From the NCBI RefSeq assembly GCF_026712205.1, contig NZ_JAPPUW010000013.1, positions 113,820 through 177,819 on the forward strand: a stretch of DNA of 64,000 nucleotides, in the 5' to 3' direction. Shown in pieces: positions 8,716 to 17,700 of the stretch. How positions within the stretch are numbered: position 1 is the stretch's first letter; every line of letters begins with the position of its first letter. Under the pieces are notes generated by a model, which was not told the origin of the DNA, made no database searches, and was given only the letters and a program-made list of their open reading frames with translations. The translations under genes were made by a program, and so were the position numbers. Source of the stretch: Pelomonas aquatica (GTDB lineage Bacteria > Pseudomonadota > Gammaproteobacteria > Burkholderiales > Burkholderiaceae_C).

Positions 8716-10416
8716 ATGAATCTGCTGACCCATCTACGCATAGGCCGCCGCCTGGGCCTGGCCTTCGCCATCTGCATTGCCTTCAGCGTGGTGCTGGCCG
8801 TCTACGCACGCAGCACGCTGGGGCGCATCAACGCCGACCTCGACCTGATGGTGAACGACCGCATGGTCAAGGTTGAAAAGCTGGGGCAGTTCAAGAACAA
8901 CGTCAACACCATCTCGATGGCCGCCCGGGACATCGTGCTGGCCGCCGACGAGGCCGCCATCAAGCGCGAGGTCGAGCAGATCGCCGAACTGCGCCGCCGC
9001 AATCTCGACATCATCAAAAGCCTGGACGCGATCATCACGATCGACAAGGCACGCGTGATGCTCAAGGAGATCGGCCAGGCCCGCGAGGCCTACGCCGCGG
9101 CCACCGACCGCGTCATCGCGCTGCGCCGCGCCGGCGATGGCGAGAAGGCGCGCGACCTGCTGGTGGGCGAGGCCCGCCAGGCGCGCGAGAGGATGACCGG
9201 CGCGCTCGACACGCTGATCGGCTTCCAGAAGGAGCTGATGCAGACGGCCGCGAAGACGGCTGACGATCTCGTCCACTTCGCCGGCATCGTCGTCCTCGTG
9301 CTGGCGGGCGCCGCCATCGCGCTCGGCGCCGTGCTCGCGCTGCTGATCACGCGCTCCGTCGTCACGCCCATCGCGCAGGCGCTTCACGCGGCCGAGACCG
9401 TGGCCGGCGGCGACCTGCGCCTGCAGCTGGCGACCGACCGCCGGGACGAGGCCGGCCAGCTGCTGGCCGCGCTGCAGCGCATGAACGATGCGCTGGTGGG
9501 CATCGTCGGCACGGTGCGCGGCAATGCCGACGGCGTGGCCACGGCCAGCGGCCAGATCGCCCAGGGCAATGCCGATCTCAGCCAGCGCACCGAGCAGCAG
9601 GCCAGCAATCTGCAGCAGACCGCCGCGTCCATGGAGGAACTGGGCGCCACCGTCAGGCAGAACGACGACACGGCCCGCCAGGCCGCCCAGCTGGCCGCCA
9701 GCGCCGCGCGCGTCGCCGAGAGCGGCGGCCAGGTGATGGGCCAGATGGTCGACACGATGGAGCAGATCACCACCAGCTCCAAGAAGATCGGCGACATCAT
9801 CGGCACCATCGACGGCATCGCCTTCCAGACCAATATCCTGGCGCTGAACGCGGCCGTCGAGGCCGCCCGTGCGGGCGAGCAGGGCCGCGGCTTCGCCGTC
9901 GTGGCCGGCGAGGTGCGGGCCCTGGCCCAGCGCAGCGCCGAGGCGGCGCGCGAGATCAAGAGCCTGATCGGCGCCAGCGTCGAGCGCGTGGAGGCTGGCA
10001 ACACCCTCGTCGGCGAGGCCGGCCAGACCATGGGCGACGTGGTGAACCAGGTGCGCCGCGTGGCCGACCTCATCAACGAGATCAGCGCCGCCAGCGGCGA
10101 GCAGAGCAAGGGCATCGCCCAGATCGGCGAGGCCGTGAACCAGCTCGACCAGGTCACGCAGCAGAACGCCGCGCTGGTGGAGGAAAGCGCCGCCGCGGCC
10201 GAGAGCCTGCGGCACCAGGCCCAGGCGCTAGCCGAGACGGTGGCCGTGTTCAAGCTCGAAAATGCGCACCAGCCGAAACCCGCCGTGGCGGCGAAGCCCA
10301 TCCGGCCGTCGACGCCGCCGCCAGCACCCGCTCGCAAGACGGTGCGCGCCGCCGCCCCGGCAGCAAGCGCGCCCCGGGCGACGGCCGCTGCCGACGAGGA
10401 CTGGGCCTCGTTCTAA
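8716..10416 (+). CDS. Methyl-accepting chemotaxis protein with C-terminal pentapeptide
   Basis: An inner-membrane chemoreceptor of 566 residues. A first transmembrane helix near residues 10-30 is followed by a four-helix-bundle periplasmic ligand domain, a second helix near 190-214 (IVVLVLAGAAIALGAVLALL), HAMP, and a long coiled-coil signalling domain. The hairpin tip GIAFQTNILALNAAVEAARA near residue 368 is the invariant CheA/CheW contact. The C-terminus after a Pro/Ala-rich linker is DWASF. This fits the x-W-x-x-F tether used by CheR and CheB, so the receptor is probably methylated directly. GGGAG precedes the chosen ATG. The ligand is unknown. The stop codon overlaps the stop of the convergent next gene. 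Confidence 0.95.
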   Translation: MNLLTHLRIGRRLGLAFAICIAFSVVLAVYARSTLGRINADLDLMVNDRMVKVEKLGQFKNNVNTISMAARDIVLAADEAAIKREVEQIAELRRRNLDIIKSLDAIITIDKARVMLKEIGQAREAYAAATDRVIALRRAGDGEKARDLLVGEARQARERMTGALDTLIGFQKELMQTAAKTADDLVHFAGIVVLVLAGAAIALGAVLALLITRSVVTPIAQALHAAETVAGGDLRLQLATDRRDEAGQLLAALQRMNDALVGIVGTVRGNADGVATASGQIAQGNADLSQRTEQQASNLQQTAASMEELGATVRQNDDTARQAAQLAASAARVAESGGQVMGQMVDTMEQITTSSKKIGDIIGTIDGIAFQTNILALNAAVEAARAGEQGRGFAVVAGEVRALAQRSAEAAREIKSLIGASVERVEAGNTLVGEAGQTMGDVVNQVRRVADLINEISAASGEQSKGIAQIGEAVNQLDQVTQQNAALVEESAAAAESLRHQAQALAETVAVFKLENAHQPKPAVAAKPIRPSTPPPAPARKTVRAAAPAASAPRATAAADEDWASF

Positions 10417-11015
10417 GCGACGGTGTTCACGACAACGCCGGACGTCTCCGGCGTGCCGCTGTAGCCGATATTGCTCTGCAGCTGGGTCAGCAGCGCCTGC
10501 AGCGTGGCCGAGCTGCTGGACGAGTTGCTGCTCGCGCCCAGGTCCGACTTCAGCTGGTCGAAGGCCGACTGCAGGCCGCTGGGCGTGTTGCCGCTGCTGA
10601 CCTCGGACAGCACCGCGGCCAGGCCCTGGGCGAAACCGTTCCTGCCGGCGTCGCCGCTGGTCGGCGTCGTCGTGCTGCTGCCCTCGGCTTGGCGGGCCGC
10701 GTCGAAAAGCTGGTGCATGAACTCGTGCATGTCCTTGCGCAGCGACGCGGTGCTTTTGGCGTCCGTCGAAGCGCCGTTCGACGAAGACGACGAGCTGCCG
10801 GAGGACGAACTGTTCGGCACGGTCAGGCCCAGGCTCTGCAGGGCCGCCAGCAGCTGCTGAGCCATGCCGCCGCCGGGGCCTTCGCCGCGGTGGCCGTGGT
10901 GGACGCGACCGCCGTCGTTGTCGCCATCGCCGTCGGGGTCCGTGGCGCTGCTGACCTGGGACGCCGTCGGCGTGTACACCGCGACATTGCTGCTCAAACT
11001 GCTGATCGTGCTCAT
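10413..11015 (-). CDS. Ser-rich protein with an EF-hand-like calcium motif, unknown function
   Basis: A 200-residue protein. An acidic DPDGDGDNDGG loop near residues 27-37 looks like an EF-hand or dockerin-type calcium site and is followed by HHGHRG. Two poly-serine runs (near residues 70-80 and 165-172) flank a helical part, MHEFMHQLFDAARQ. No signal peptide is visible. The composition resembles small EF-hand proteins seen in pseudomonads and Massilia, a loose memory only. GAGG lies 7 nt before the ATG. The gene converges on the chemoreceptor with overlapping stop codons. I do not recognise its function. Confidence 0.7.
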   Translation of the reverse strand: MSTISSLSSNVAVYTPTASQVSSATDPDGDGDNDGGRVHHGHRGEGPGGGMAQQLLAALQSLGLTVPNSSSSGSSSSSSNGASTDAKSTASLRKDMHEFMHQLFDAARQAEGSSTTTPTSGDAGRNGFAQGLAAVLSEVSSGNTPSGLQSAFDQLKSDLGASSNSSSSSATLQALLTQLQSNIGYSGTPETSGVVVNTVA

Positions 11016-11223
11016 GCTTTCACCTCAAGACGCTTAACAGGGGTGGTCATCATGGCTATCGGCAGCCGCGGCCGGTGCTTCAAAAAGAAGGGCGGTTTTC
11101 GCCAGCCTTTACACCGCTTTGGACTTCTTCACGGAAGCGTCAGGCCTGACACATGGCGGCACCGTCGTGCTGCTTTTTCCGCCGTCGCAGGCACACTGGC
11201 GGTTCGCCGTTGAATGCCCTCGC

Positions 11224-12369
11224 ATGCCGTCCGTGCCCGCCGTCGACGCCGCCCCGCCCGCCATCCTGCGTGAGCTGCTGGCGCGGGCCGATGTGCGCTT
11301 CAACGGCACGCGGCCCTGGGACATGCACGTGCACGACCCGCGCCTGTACCGCCGGCTGCTGACGCAGTGGTCGCTGGGCGCGGGCGAGGCCTATGTCGAC
11401 GGCGACTGGGACTGCGAGCGCCTGGACCAGCTGTTCGAGCGCCTGCTGCGCGCCGACCTCGACCGCACCGCGCCCGGCCGCGCGCGGCTCAGGCTCCTCG
11501 CCGAAAGCCTGCGCCAGCGTCTGTTCAACCTGCAGAGCACCGCGCGCGCCCACCAGGTCGGCGAGCGCCACTACGACGCCGGCAACGATGTCTTCGAGGC
11601 CATGCTGGACTCGCGCATGATCTATTCCTGCGCCTACTGGCAGCATGCCGCCGACCTGGAGCAGGCCCAGCAGCACAAGCTGGCGATGATCTGCCGCAAG
11701 CTGGAACTGCAGCCCGGCGAGACGCTGCTGGACATCGGCTGCGGCTGGGGCGGCCTGGCGCGCTGGGCCGCCGAGCGCCACGGCGTGCGCGTGACCGGCA
11801 TCACCGTCAGCCGCGAGCAGCTGGCGCTGGCCCAGGCGCGCTGCGAGGGCCTGCCCGTCACGCTGCTGCTGCAGGACTACCGCGCGCTGCAGGGCCGCTT
11901 CGACAAGATCGTCTCCGTCGGCATGTTCGAGCATGTCGGGCTGAAGAACTACGCGACCTACTTCGACAGCGTGCGGCGCCTGCTCGCGCCCGACGGGCTC
12001 TTCCTGCTGCACACCATCGGCGTGGACCGGCGCGCGCCGCACACCGACCCGTGGATCGAGCGCTACATCTTCCCCAACGGCAAGCTGCCCTCGCCGGCCG
12101 AACTGGCCGGGGCCATGGAAGGCCGCCTCATCGTCGAGGACTGGCACAACTTCGGCCCCGACTACGACCGCACGCTGATGTGCTGGGCCGAGCGCCTGGA
12201 GGCCGCGTGGCCGCGCCTCAGCGCCCGCTACGACGAGGGCCTGCGCCGCATGTTCCGCTACTACCTGCTGAGCTGCGCGGGCTTCTTCCGCTCGCGCCAG
12301 GGCCAGTTGTGGCAGCTGGTGCTGAGCCGGCCGGAGCGGCGCAGGGTCTACCGGTCGGTCCGGCCCTGA
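11224..12369 (+). CDS. cfa: Cyclopropane-fatty-acyl-phospholipid synthase
   Basis: SAM-dependent enzyme that methylenates cis-unsaturated acyl chains of membrane phospholipids, usually in stationary phase or acid stress. Its 381 residues match E. coli Cfa. An N-terminal domain carries GAGEAYVDGDWDCERLDQLF, followed by HYDAGNDVFEAMLD. The SAM site is LLDIGCGWGGLARWAAE, with the later SVGMFEHVGLKNY and the TDPWIERYIFPNGKLPS segment typical of the family. The ATG at 11224 gives the family N-terminus; the frame is open for 35 further codons upstream. The last 22 nt overlap the end of the convergent gene. Confidence 0.93.
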   Translation: MPSVPAVDAAPPAILRELLARADVRFNGTRPWDMHVHDPRLYRRLLTQWSLGAGEAYVDGDWDCERLDQLFERLLRADLDRTAPGRARLRLLAESLRQRLFNLQSTARAHQVGERHYDAGNDVFEAMLDSRMIYSCAYWQHAADLEQAQQHKLAMICRKLELQPGETLLDIGCGWGGLARWAAERHGVRVTGITVSREQLALAQARCEGLPVTLLLQDYRALQGRFDKIVSVGMFEHVGLKNYATYFDSVRRLLAPDGLFLLHTIGVDRRAPHTDPWIERYIFPNGKLPSPAELAGAMEGRLIVEDWHNFGPDYDRTLMCWAERLEAAWPRLSARYDEGLRRMFRYYLLSCAGFFRSRQGQLWQLVLSRPERRRVYRSVRP

Positions 12370-13127
12370 GCGCCGCTGCGCTGCTCGTGCAGCGCGCCGA
12401 CGACCCGCGCGAACGCGGGCATCAGGTCGTCCCAGGCCTGGCGGTCGAGCGGGCCGGGCTTGCGCAGCACGCCGGGGCGGGCCGAGCCGGCGCTCAAGCC
12501 GCTGCCGGCGAAGGCGATGGTGTTGCTGCACTCGCCGTCGCCGACGAACAGCGCGTCGCCGTCGAAGGCGCGCTCGATGCGGGCCACATGCCGCGAGAAC
12601 TCGGGATGGGCCGTGTGCAGATTGGCCACCAGCATGCCGTCCGCGCGCAGCGCCGCGCGGCAGTCGTCGTAGAAGGCCTGCGAGCACAGCTCGGGCGGCT
12701 GGCCCTCGTGGTCGAAGCCGTCCACCAGCAGCACGTCCAGTCGGTCGCGGGTCTGGCGCACGAAGTCGGCCCCGTCGCCGCGGCGGACCTGCAGGCGGGC
12801 ATCGTCCGGCGGCACCTGGAACTGGTCGCGCAGCGCGATGACGTGGGGGTTGATCTCGACGACCTTGATGCGCGTGCCGCTCAGGTGGTGGTGGCAGAAC
12901 TTGGCCAGCGACCCGCCGCCCAGCCCGATCATGCCCATCAGCTCCGGCGGCGGCACGAACAGCAGGAAGGCCATCATCGTGCGCGTGTAGTCCAGGTCCA
13001 GCGCATGGGGGCGCTGGATCTGCATGCGGCTCTGGATCTCGCAGATCGAGAAATGCAGAGCCTTGGTGCCCAGATCCTCGTAGACGAAGGGCTTGACGAA
13101 TTCGCGGTGGTCGGCGGTATCGGGCAT
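12348..13127 (-). CDS. Spermidine synthase-like (aminopropyltransferase fold) protein
   Basis: A 259-residue protein with the Rossmann fold of polyamine aminopropyltransferases. MIGLGGGSLAKFCHHH is the nucleotide-binding glycine loop. KVVEINPHVIALRDQF supplies the acidic residue that binds the ribose, and DVLLVDGFDHEGQPP is the region of the gate and catalytic Asp. It lacks the N-terminal beta-strand domain of true SpeE, so it is one of the short SpeE-like proteins whose substrate is unknown. It starts 20 nt after the DUF1275 gene on the same strand, so the two are probably co-transcribed. Its 3' end overlaps cfa by 22 nt. Confidence 0.8.
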   Translation of the reverse strand: MPDTADHREFVKPFVYEDLGTKALHFSICEIQSRMQIQRPHALDLDYTRTMMAFLLFVPPPELMGMIGLGGGSLAKFCHHHLSGTRIKVVEINPHVIALRDQFQVPPDDARLQVRRGDGADFVRQTRDRLDVLLVDGFDHEGQPPELCSQAFYDDCRAALRADGMLVANLHTAHPEFSRHVARIERAFDGDALFVGDGECSNTIAFAGSGLSAGSARPGVLRKPGPLDRQAWDDLMPAFARVVGALHEQRSGAQGRTDR

Positions 13128-13147
13128 GGGGAACAGGAGGACGAAAA

Positions 13148-13891
13148 CTAGGCGCGCTGCAGGTCGACGATCAGCGGCGGCGACGCCATCAGCACCAGCA
13201 GCAGCGCGATGGGCAGCGTGGCCGTGAAGCCGAAGTGCTTGAAGGCCAGCGCGCCGACGACGCCGCCGATGAAGAACAGGCCCAGCACGACGCCGTGGAT
13301 GAAGAGCTTGTCGCGGTTGGCGCGCACGAAATGGGCCGGGTCGGCCGCGCTGGAGCGGTTCCAGTACAGCAGGCGGCCGAGCTCGATGCCGAGGTCGGTC
13401 ACGACGCCGGTCATGTGGGTCGTGCGGATCTCGGCCTGCGAGATCTTGGTGACGATGGCGTTCTGCAGACCCATGATGAAGCACAGCAGCAGCACGGCCG
13501 TGGGCACCAGCAGATGGGCCAGCGTCTCCAGGTGCGCACCCACCAGGCCGAACAGCAGCAGCAGGCCGGCCTCCAGCAGCAGGGCCAGCGCGTATTTGCT
13601 GTGCATCTGGCGCCGCCGCGCCCAGTTGATGAGCAATGCCGTGCTGGCCGCGCCGGCCATGAAGGCCAGCAGCGAGGCCAGCCCGGCCAGGGCCAGCGCC
13701 AGGTCACCGACGGCCAGATCGTCGGCCACGCCGGAGATCACGCCCGTCATGTGCGAGGTGTAGCGCCGCACCGCCAGGAAGCCGCCCGCGTTGACCGCGC
13801 CCGCCACGAAGGCCAGCACCGCGCCGAGCTGCCGGTTGGCCGACCGCGTGCGGTGCCTGCCGGTGAGGCGGTGCAGGAAGCTGAAGGTCAC
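13148..13891 (-). CDS. DUF1275 (YoaK-like) inner-membrane protein
   Basis: A 247-residue polytopic membrane protein with about six hydrophobic helices. The family signatures are FVAGAVNAGGF near the N-terminus, RYTSHMTGV, and FIMGLQNAIVTKISQAEIRTTHMTGVVTDLG in the middle (written here only to name the segment near residues 140-170). Members of this family are predicted transporters of unknown substrate. It is the first gene of a probable two-gene operon with the SpeE-like gene. It diverges from a ribbon-helix-helix gene across a short AT-rich stretch that probably holds both promoters. Confidence 0.85.
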   Translation of the reverse strand: MTFSFLHRLTGRHRTRSANRQLGAVLAFVAGAVNAGGFLAVRRYTSHMTGVISGVADDLAVGDLALALAGLASLLAFMAGAASTALLINWARRRQMHSKYALALLLEAGLLLLFGLVGAHLETLAHLLVPTAVLLLCFIMGLQNAIVTKISQAEIRTTHMTGVVTDLGIELGRLLYWNRSSAADPAHFVRANRDKLFIHGVVLGLFFIGGVVGALAFKHFGFTATLPIALLLVLMASPPLIVDLQRA

Positions 13892-13955
13892 GACGCGAAT
13901 CTAATGTGATTTTTATGCGTTTGCAATTATCATTTTATTAACATAAGGAGCCGGC

Positions 13956-14141
13956 ATGGAACAAAAGACCACCCGCCTGACGGTGCTGATCGACCCGGAC
14001 AAGAAAAAGGCCTTCGAGACCCTGTGCGCGCAGCAGGACGTGACGCCCTCGCAGGTGGTGCGGCGGCTGATCCGCGACTACCTGGCCGCCCACGGCGTGA
14101 GCTTCGCGCCCGGCGGCAAGGACGCCGCCGCGCCGCGTTGA
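13956..14141 (+). CDS. Small ribbon-helix-helix (CopG/Arc-type) DNA-binding protein
   Basis: A 61-residue protein. The strand TTRLTVLID is followed by the helices DKKKAFETLCAQQD and TPSQVVRRLIRDYLAAHG, the classic ribbon-helix-helix pattern of small dimeric repressors. The strong ribosome site AAGGAG is 6 nt before the ATG. No toxin gene follows, so it is not obviously an antitoxin. It faces DUF1275 across 64 bp, and self-regulation or control of that operon is plausible but not shown. The upstream DNA is the most AT-rich of the first 15 kb. Confidence 0.75.
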   Translation: MEQKTTRLTVLIDPDKKKAFETLCAQQDVTPSQVVRRLIRDYLAAHGVSFAPGGKDAAAPR

Positions 14142-14147
14142 ACCGGC

Positions 14148-14507
14148 TCAGGTGCCGGCTTCGTCTTCGTCGCCACGGCCGATGAAGGCGCGGATCGCGG
14201 CGATGCGCCCGCTGGCGTCGAGGTCGAACAGGTCGACCACATGGAGGGTGTCACGGCCGTCCACGTCGATGCGCAGTTCCGCCGCGACGCCCCGCTCGCG
14301 GGCAAACAGCGCCAGCACCTCGATGTCGAGCGTGCTCACCGCGTCGAAGTTCCTGCGCGTCTCGGCCAGCGCCGCGGCCTTGCCGGCGACGCGGATCTTC
14401 CAGTCGCGCAGCGTGACCGCGTCGGCCAGCAGCGGCTCGATGGCCGCCAGGTCGCGTGCCGCATAGGCGGCCAGGTAGGCACGCACGAGTTCGAAGCCGT
14501 CGGTCAT
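14148..14507 (-). CDS. SnoaL-like / NTF2-fold protein
   Basis: A 119-residue protein with the cone-shaped NTF2 fold shared by ketosteroid isomerases and many small sensors. The N-terminal helix FELVRAYLAAYAARDLAAIEPLLADAV ends with the usual LRDW. The later strands (DIEVLALFARERGVAAELRID, TLHVVDLFDLDASGRIAAIRAF; segments named by position only, about residues 55-112) complete the pattern. Proteins of this size may bind or isomerise a small hydrophobic molecule, and no catalytic residue can be assigned with confidence. It stands alone, divergent from the POT transporter gene. Confidence 0.7.
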   Translation of the reverse strand: MTDGFELVRAYLAAYAARDLAAIEPLLADAVTLRDWKIRVAGKAAALAETRRNFDAVSTLDIEVLALFARERGVAAELRIDVDGRDTLHVVDLFDLDASGRIAAIRAFIGRGDEDEAGT

Positions 14508-14619
14508 CGCCGGTTGTCCTTGAAGCGCTGTTGTCGAGGGCCCGGATGATCGCCGAGGCCAGGCCCGCGGGATGACACCCAGGCGAAACCTCCCTTCGCG
14601 CCAGCACAATCGCCGCCCC

Positions 14620-16107
14620 ATGAGATCCATCAAGCAACACTGGGACCGCGTGCCGGAAGGCTCGGCCGTCCTCTTCATCGTGCAGGTGTTCGCGACGCTG
14701 GGCTTCGCGGTGCTGCAGTACACGCTGACCCTCTACGCCACGCGCCGCCACGGCTTCACGAGCGAGCAGGCGGCGCTGATGACGGGCCTGTTCGGCGCCT
14801 TCAACTACGGCCTGCACCTGTTCGGCGGCTATCTGGGCGGGCGTTTCCTGAGCAACCGCAACCTCTTCGTCGGCGGCATGCTGCTGCAGGTGCTGGGCTG
14901 CGGCGCCATCGCCGGCGGCAGCCTCGCCGGCCTCTACTGGGGCATGGCGCTGTTCCTGACCGGCAGCGGCCTGAACGTGACCTGCCTGAACATGATGCTG
15001 ACGCAGCGCTTCGCGCCCGAGGACGACCGCCGCGAGGCCGCCTTCCTGTGGAACTACGCCGGCATGAACATCGGCTTCTTCATCGGCTTCACGGTGGCCG
15101 GCGTGTTCCAGCTCGGCGAGGACTATGCGTCGCTGTTCTGGTTCGCGACGCTGGGCAATGCCAGCGCCATCGCGGTGGCGCTGCTCTTCTGGCGCGCGCT
15201 GGCCGACCGCGACACGCCGCTGACCCAGCGCCGCGGCGCCGATTTCTGGGGCCGCTTCGCCATCGGCATCGCCGTGCTGACCGGCCTCGTGCCCGTGCTG
15301 GCCTGGCTGCTGCAGCACCCCGGCGACACGGCCATCGGCATGAAAGCCCTGTGCGGCGCCGTCGGCCTGGCGCTGCTGGCGCTGACGCTGCGCCACCCGG
15401 TGCCGGCCGAGCAGCGCCGCATGCAGGCCTACCTCGTGCTGACGCTGGGGTCGCTGGTGTTCTGGTCGCTCTACCAGATGGCGCCCAGCGGCCTGCAGCT
15501 CTACGCGGTGGGCAATGTCTGGATGAACGTCTGGGGCCTGCCCGTCGCGCCGCAGTGGGTGCAGAACATCAACACCGTCGTCATCGTCATCGGCGGCCCC
15601 TGGCTGGCCGCGCTGTTCGCGCGCTGGCGCGCCAAGGGCTGGCCGGTGGACATCCCGATGCAGTTCTCCGCCTCCCTCGTGCTGATGGGCCTGGGCTTCC
15701 TGGCGCTGCCGCTGGGCATCCAGCTCGCCGACCCGGCCACCGGCCGCGCCGACTTCTTCTGGCTCGCCCTCAGCTATGTGCTGCAGGCCACCGGCGAGCT
15801 GCTGATCTCGCCGGTGGGCTACGCGATGATCGGGCGGCTGGCGCCGCGGCAATACCAGGGCGTCATGATGGGCGCCTGGATGCTGGTGACGGGGCTGGCG
15901 TCGCTGTTCGCCGGCGACTTCTCGGGCGTCGTCGCCCAGCCGGTGGACGGGTCGGCACTGGCGACCAATGCGGCCTATGCGACGCTGTTCACGCAGCTGG
16001 CTGCGGGCAGCCTGGCCACCGGCGCGGCGATGTTCGCGCTGCGGCCCTGGCTGAAGCGGCTGATCGAGGGAGGAGGCATCGCCACGGCCCGATCCGTCGA
16101 TCGCTGA
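14620..16107 (+). CDS. POT/PTR-family proton-coupled peptide transporter
   Basis: An inner-membrane MFS-type symporter of 495 residues with about 14 hydrophobic helices. The C-terminal motif GELLISPVGYAMIGRLAP is characteristic of the proton-dependent oligopeptide transporter family, as is the long cytoplasmic-facing middle region. The usual E-x-x-E-R motif of helix 1 is not recognisable (the region reads TLYATRRHGFTSEQ), so proton coupling or substrate may differ from E. coli DtpA. The start at 14620 removes 16 codons of unlikely upstream reading frame. No peptidase gene is adjacent. Confidence 0.8.
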   Translation: MRSIKQHWDRVPEGSAVLFIVQVFATLGFAVLQYTLTLYATRRHGFTSEQAALMTGLFGAFNYGLHLFGGYLGGRFLSNRNLFVGGMLLQVLGCGAIAGGSLAGLYWGMALFLTGSGLNVTCLNMMLTQRFAPEDDRREAAFLWNYAGMNIGFFIGFTVAGVFQLGEDYASLFWFATLGNASAIAVALLFWRALADRDTPLTQRRGADFWGRFAIGIAVLTGLVPVLAWLLQHPGDTAIGMKALCGAVGLALLALTLRHPVPAEQRRMQAYLVLTLGSLVFWSLYQMAPSGLQLYAVGNVWMNVWGLPVAPQWVQNINTVVIVIGGPWLAALFARWRAKGWPVDIPMQFSASLVLMGLGFLALPLGIQLADPATGRADFFWLALSYVLQATGELLISPVGYAMIGRLAPRQYQGVMMGAWMLVTGLASLFAGDFSGVVAQPVDGSALATNAAYATLFTQLAAGSLATGAAMFALRPWLKRLIEGGGIATARSVDR

Positions 16108-16140
16108 AGGCAGGCCCCGGCATCGGGCCGCTGCCGCCCG

Positions 16141-17202
16141 TCAGGGCACCATCGCCAGGAAAAGATAGGCGGCGAAGATGACCAGGTGGACCGCTCCCTG
16201 CATGGCATGCGTGCGCCCCAGGCCCAGCGTCAGCGTCGAGACCAGGAAGGTCAGCAGCATCAGCACCAGCTCCTTGCTGTCGGCGCCCAACACCAGCGGC
16301 AGGCCGAGCAGCAGCGAAGCGGCGGCCACGGCAGGGATGGTCAACCCGATGCTGGCCAGCGCCGAGCCGTAGGCGAGGTTGAGGCTGATCTGCAGCCGGT
16401 TGGCCCGTGCGGCCAGCACCGCCGCCAGCGTCTCGGGCAGCAACACCAGCATGGCGATGGCAATCCCCAGCACGGCGGGCGGTGCGCCGACGTCGGCCAG
16501 CACGGCTTCGATGCGCGGCGAAAGCACCTTGGCCAGGCCCACCACCGACACCAGAGCCAGCGGCAGCAGGCCCAGGCTCAGCCAGGTCCGGGCCCGGCTC
16601 GGCGGCTCGGCGTGGGCGTCTTCGCTGCCGGTGCCCGATGCGGGCAGGAAGTAGTCGCGGTGGCGCACCGTCTGCACGAAGATGAACAGCAGCCACAGCA
16701 GCAGCGCCATCGAGGCGGCGAAGGCCAGCTGCGATGGCGAATACGTGGGCGTCTGCGTGCTGGTCGTGAAGCGCGGCAGCACCAGGGTCAGGGCCGCCAG
16801 CGCCATCAGCGTGGTGAGGCTGACGCTGGCCCCCTCGACGCGAAACACCTGCTCCCGGTGCCGCAGCCCGCCGATCAGCAGGCACAGCCCGACGACGCCG
16901 TTGCAGATGATCATCAGCGTCGAGAAGATGGTGTCGCGCGGTAGCGTGGCCTTGTCCCCGCCGCCGGCCAGCATCATCGAAAGGATCAGCGCCACCTCGA
17001 TCACCGTGACGGCGAGCGCCAGCACCAGCGTGCCAAAGGGCTCGCCCAGCCGGTGGGCGATGACCTCGGCATGATGGACCGCCGACAGCACGGCGGCCAC
17101 CAGCGCCACGGCACAGACCAGTGCCAGCCAGCCGCTGCCGGGCAGCACGAGGGCGGCGACCAGCATGGCCATCGCGCCCAGCGGGGCGACGAGCATCATC
17201 AT
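16141..17202 (-). CDS. chaA: ChaA-type calcium (sodium) / proton antiporter
   Basis: An inner-membrane cation exchanger of the CaCA superfamily with 353 residues and about 11 helices. The two alpha repeats are visible: HRLGEPFGTLVLALAVTVIE in the first half and LVLLPETLAAVLAARANRLQ in the second, each with the acidic residue that binds the ion. The first repeat follows E. coli ChaA almost word for word. I chose the ATG at 17202 with GAGGG 9 nt upstream. A GTG at 17244 in the same frame lacks a ribosome site. The role is probably export of calcium, sodium or potassium at high pH or high salt. Confidence 0.88.
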   Translation of the reverse strand: MMMLVAPLGAMAMLVAALVLPGSGWLALVCAVALVAAVLSAVHHAEVIAHRLGEPFGTLVLALAVTVIEVALILSMMLAGGGDKATLPRDTIFSTLMIICNGVVGLCLLIGGLRHREQVFRVEGASVSLTTLMALAALTLVLPRFTTSTQTPTYSPSQLAFAASMALLLWLLFIFVQTVRHRDYFLPASGTGSEDAHAEPPSRARTWLSLGLLPLALVSVVGLAKVLSPRIEAVLADVGAPPAVLGIAIAMLVLLPETLAAVLAARANRLQISLNLAYGSALASIGLTIPAVAAASLLLGLPLVLGADSKELVLMLLTFLVSTLTLGLGRTHAMQGAVHLVIFAAYLFLAMVP

Positions 17203-17310
17203 GGCGCCGAGCCCTCGGCCTGCAAACCCCACAGCCGTGGGCACACGCGGGCGGCGTTCGTGCGACAGTCAAGGTCGACAGGGTCGGCCCCGGCCTTCAG
17301 GAGATGCTGC

Positions 17311-17691
17311 ATGTTCAAACGTCCAATGTACGGTGCTGCCATCGCCGTGCTCGTCACCCTGGCCAGCCCGATGGCCTCGGCTGCCGGCTGGGTCGCGATC
17401 CTCAAGAACTCGCCCGTCGAGGACTTTAACGACGAAGACCTGCGGCTCTACCTCGACGCGGTGAAACAGGTGCTCTACGCGCCGGCGTCGCCGCAGCCGC
17501 TGGAATGGCAGAACACGGCGTCGGGGGCCAGCGGCACGCTGCTGGTGGTGGGCCATCCCCAGCTCAAGAACCAGGGCGAATGCCGGCAGGTGCGCATCAC
17601 GGTGCATTCCAGGAAGCGCCAGGGCGGCCCGTCGCTGTTCACGGCCTGCAGGCAGGCCGACGCGGGCTGGATGCTGATCGGCACGAACTGA
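17311..17691 (+). CDS. Small exported protein, possibly related to surface-antigen C-terminal domains
   Basis: A 126-residue protein with a clear signal peptide ending ASPMASA-A. The mature part has a W-x-N-x-x-S-G-x-x-G stretch (EWQNTASGASGTLL), then GECRQVRITV and LFTACRQADAGWML. That spacing of Trp, Gly and two Cys recalls the C-terminal half of the 17-kDa surface antigen group, where the cysteines form a disulfide. The match is by eye and weak. AGGAG lies 7 nt before the ATG. It is divergent from chaA. Confidence 0.6.
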   Translation: MFKRPMYGAAIAVLVTLASPMASAAGWVAILKNSPVEDFNDEDLRLYLDAVKQVLYAPASPQPLEWQNTASGASGTLLVVGHPQLKNQGECRQVRITVHSRKRQGGPSLFTACRQADAGWMLIGTN

Positions 17692-17700
17692 GGTGAGCCC

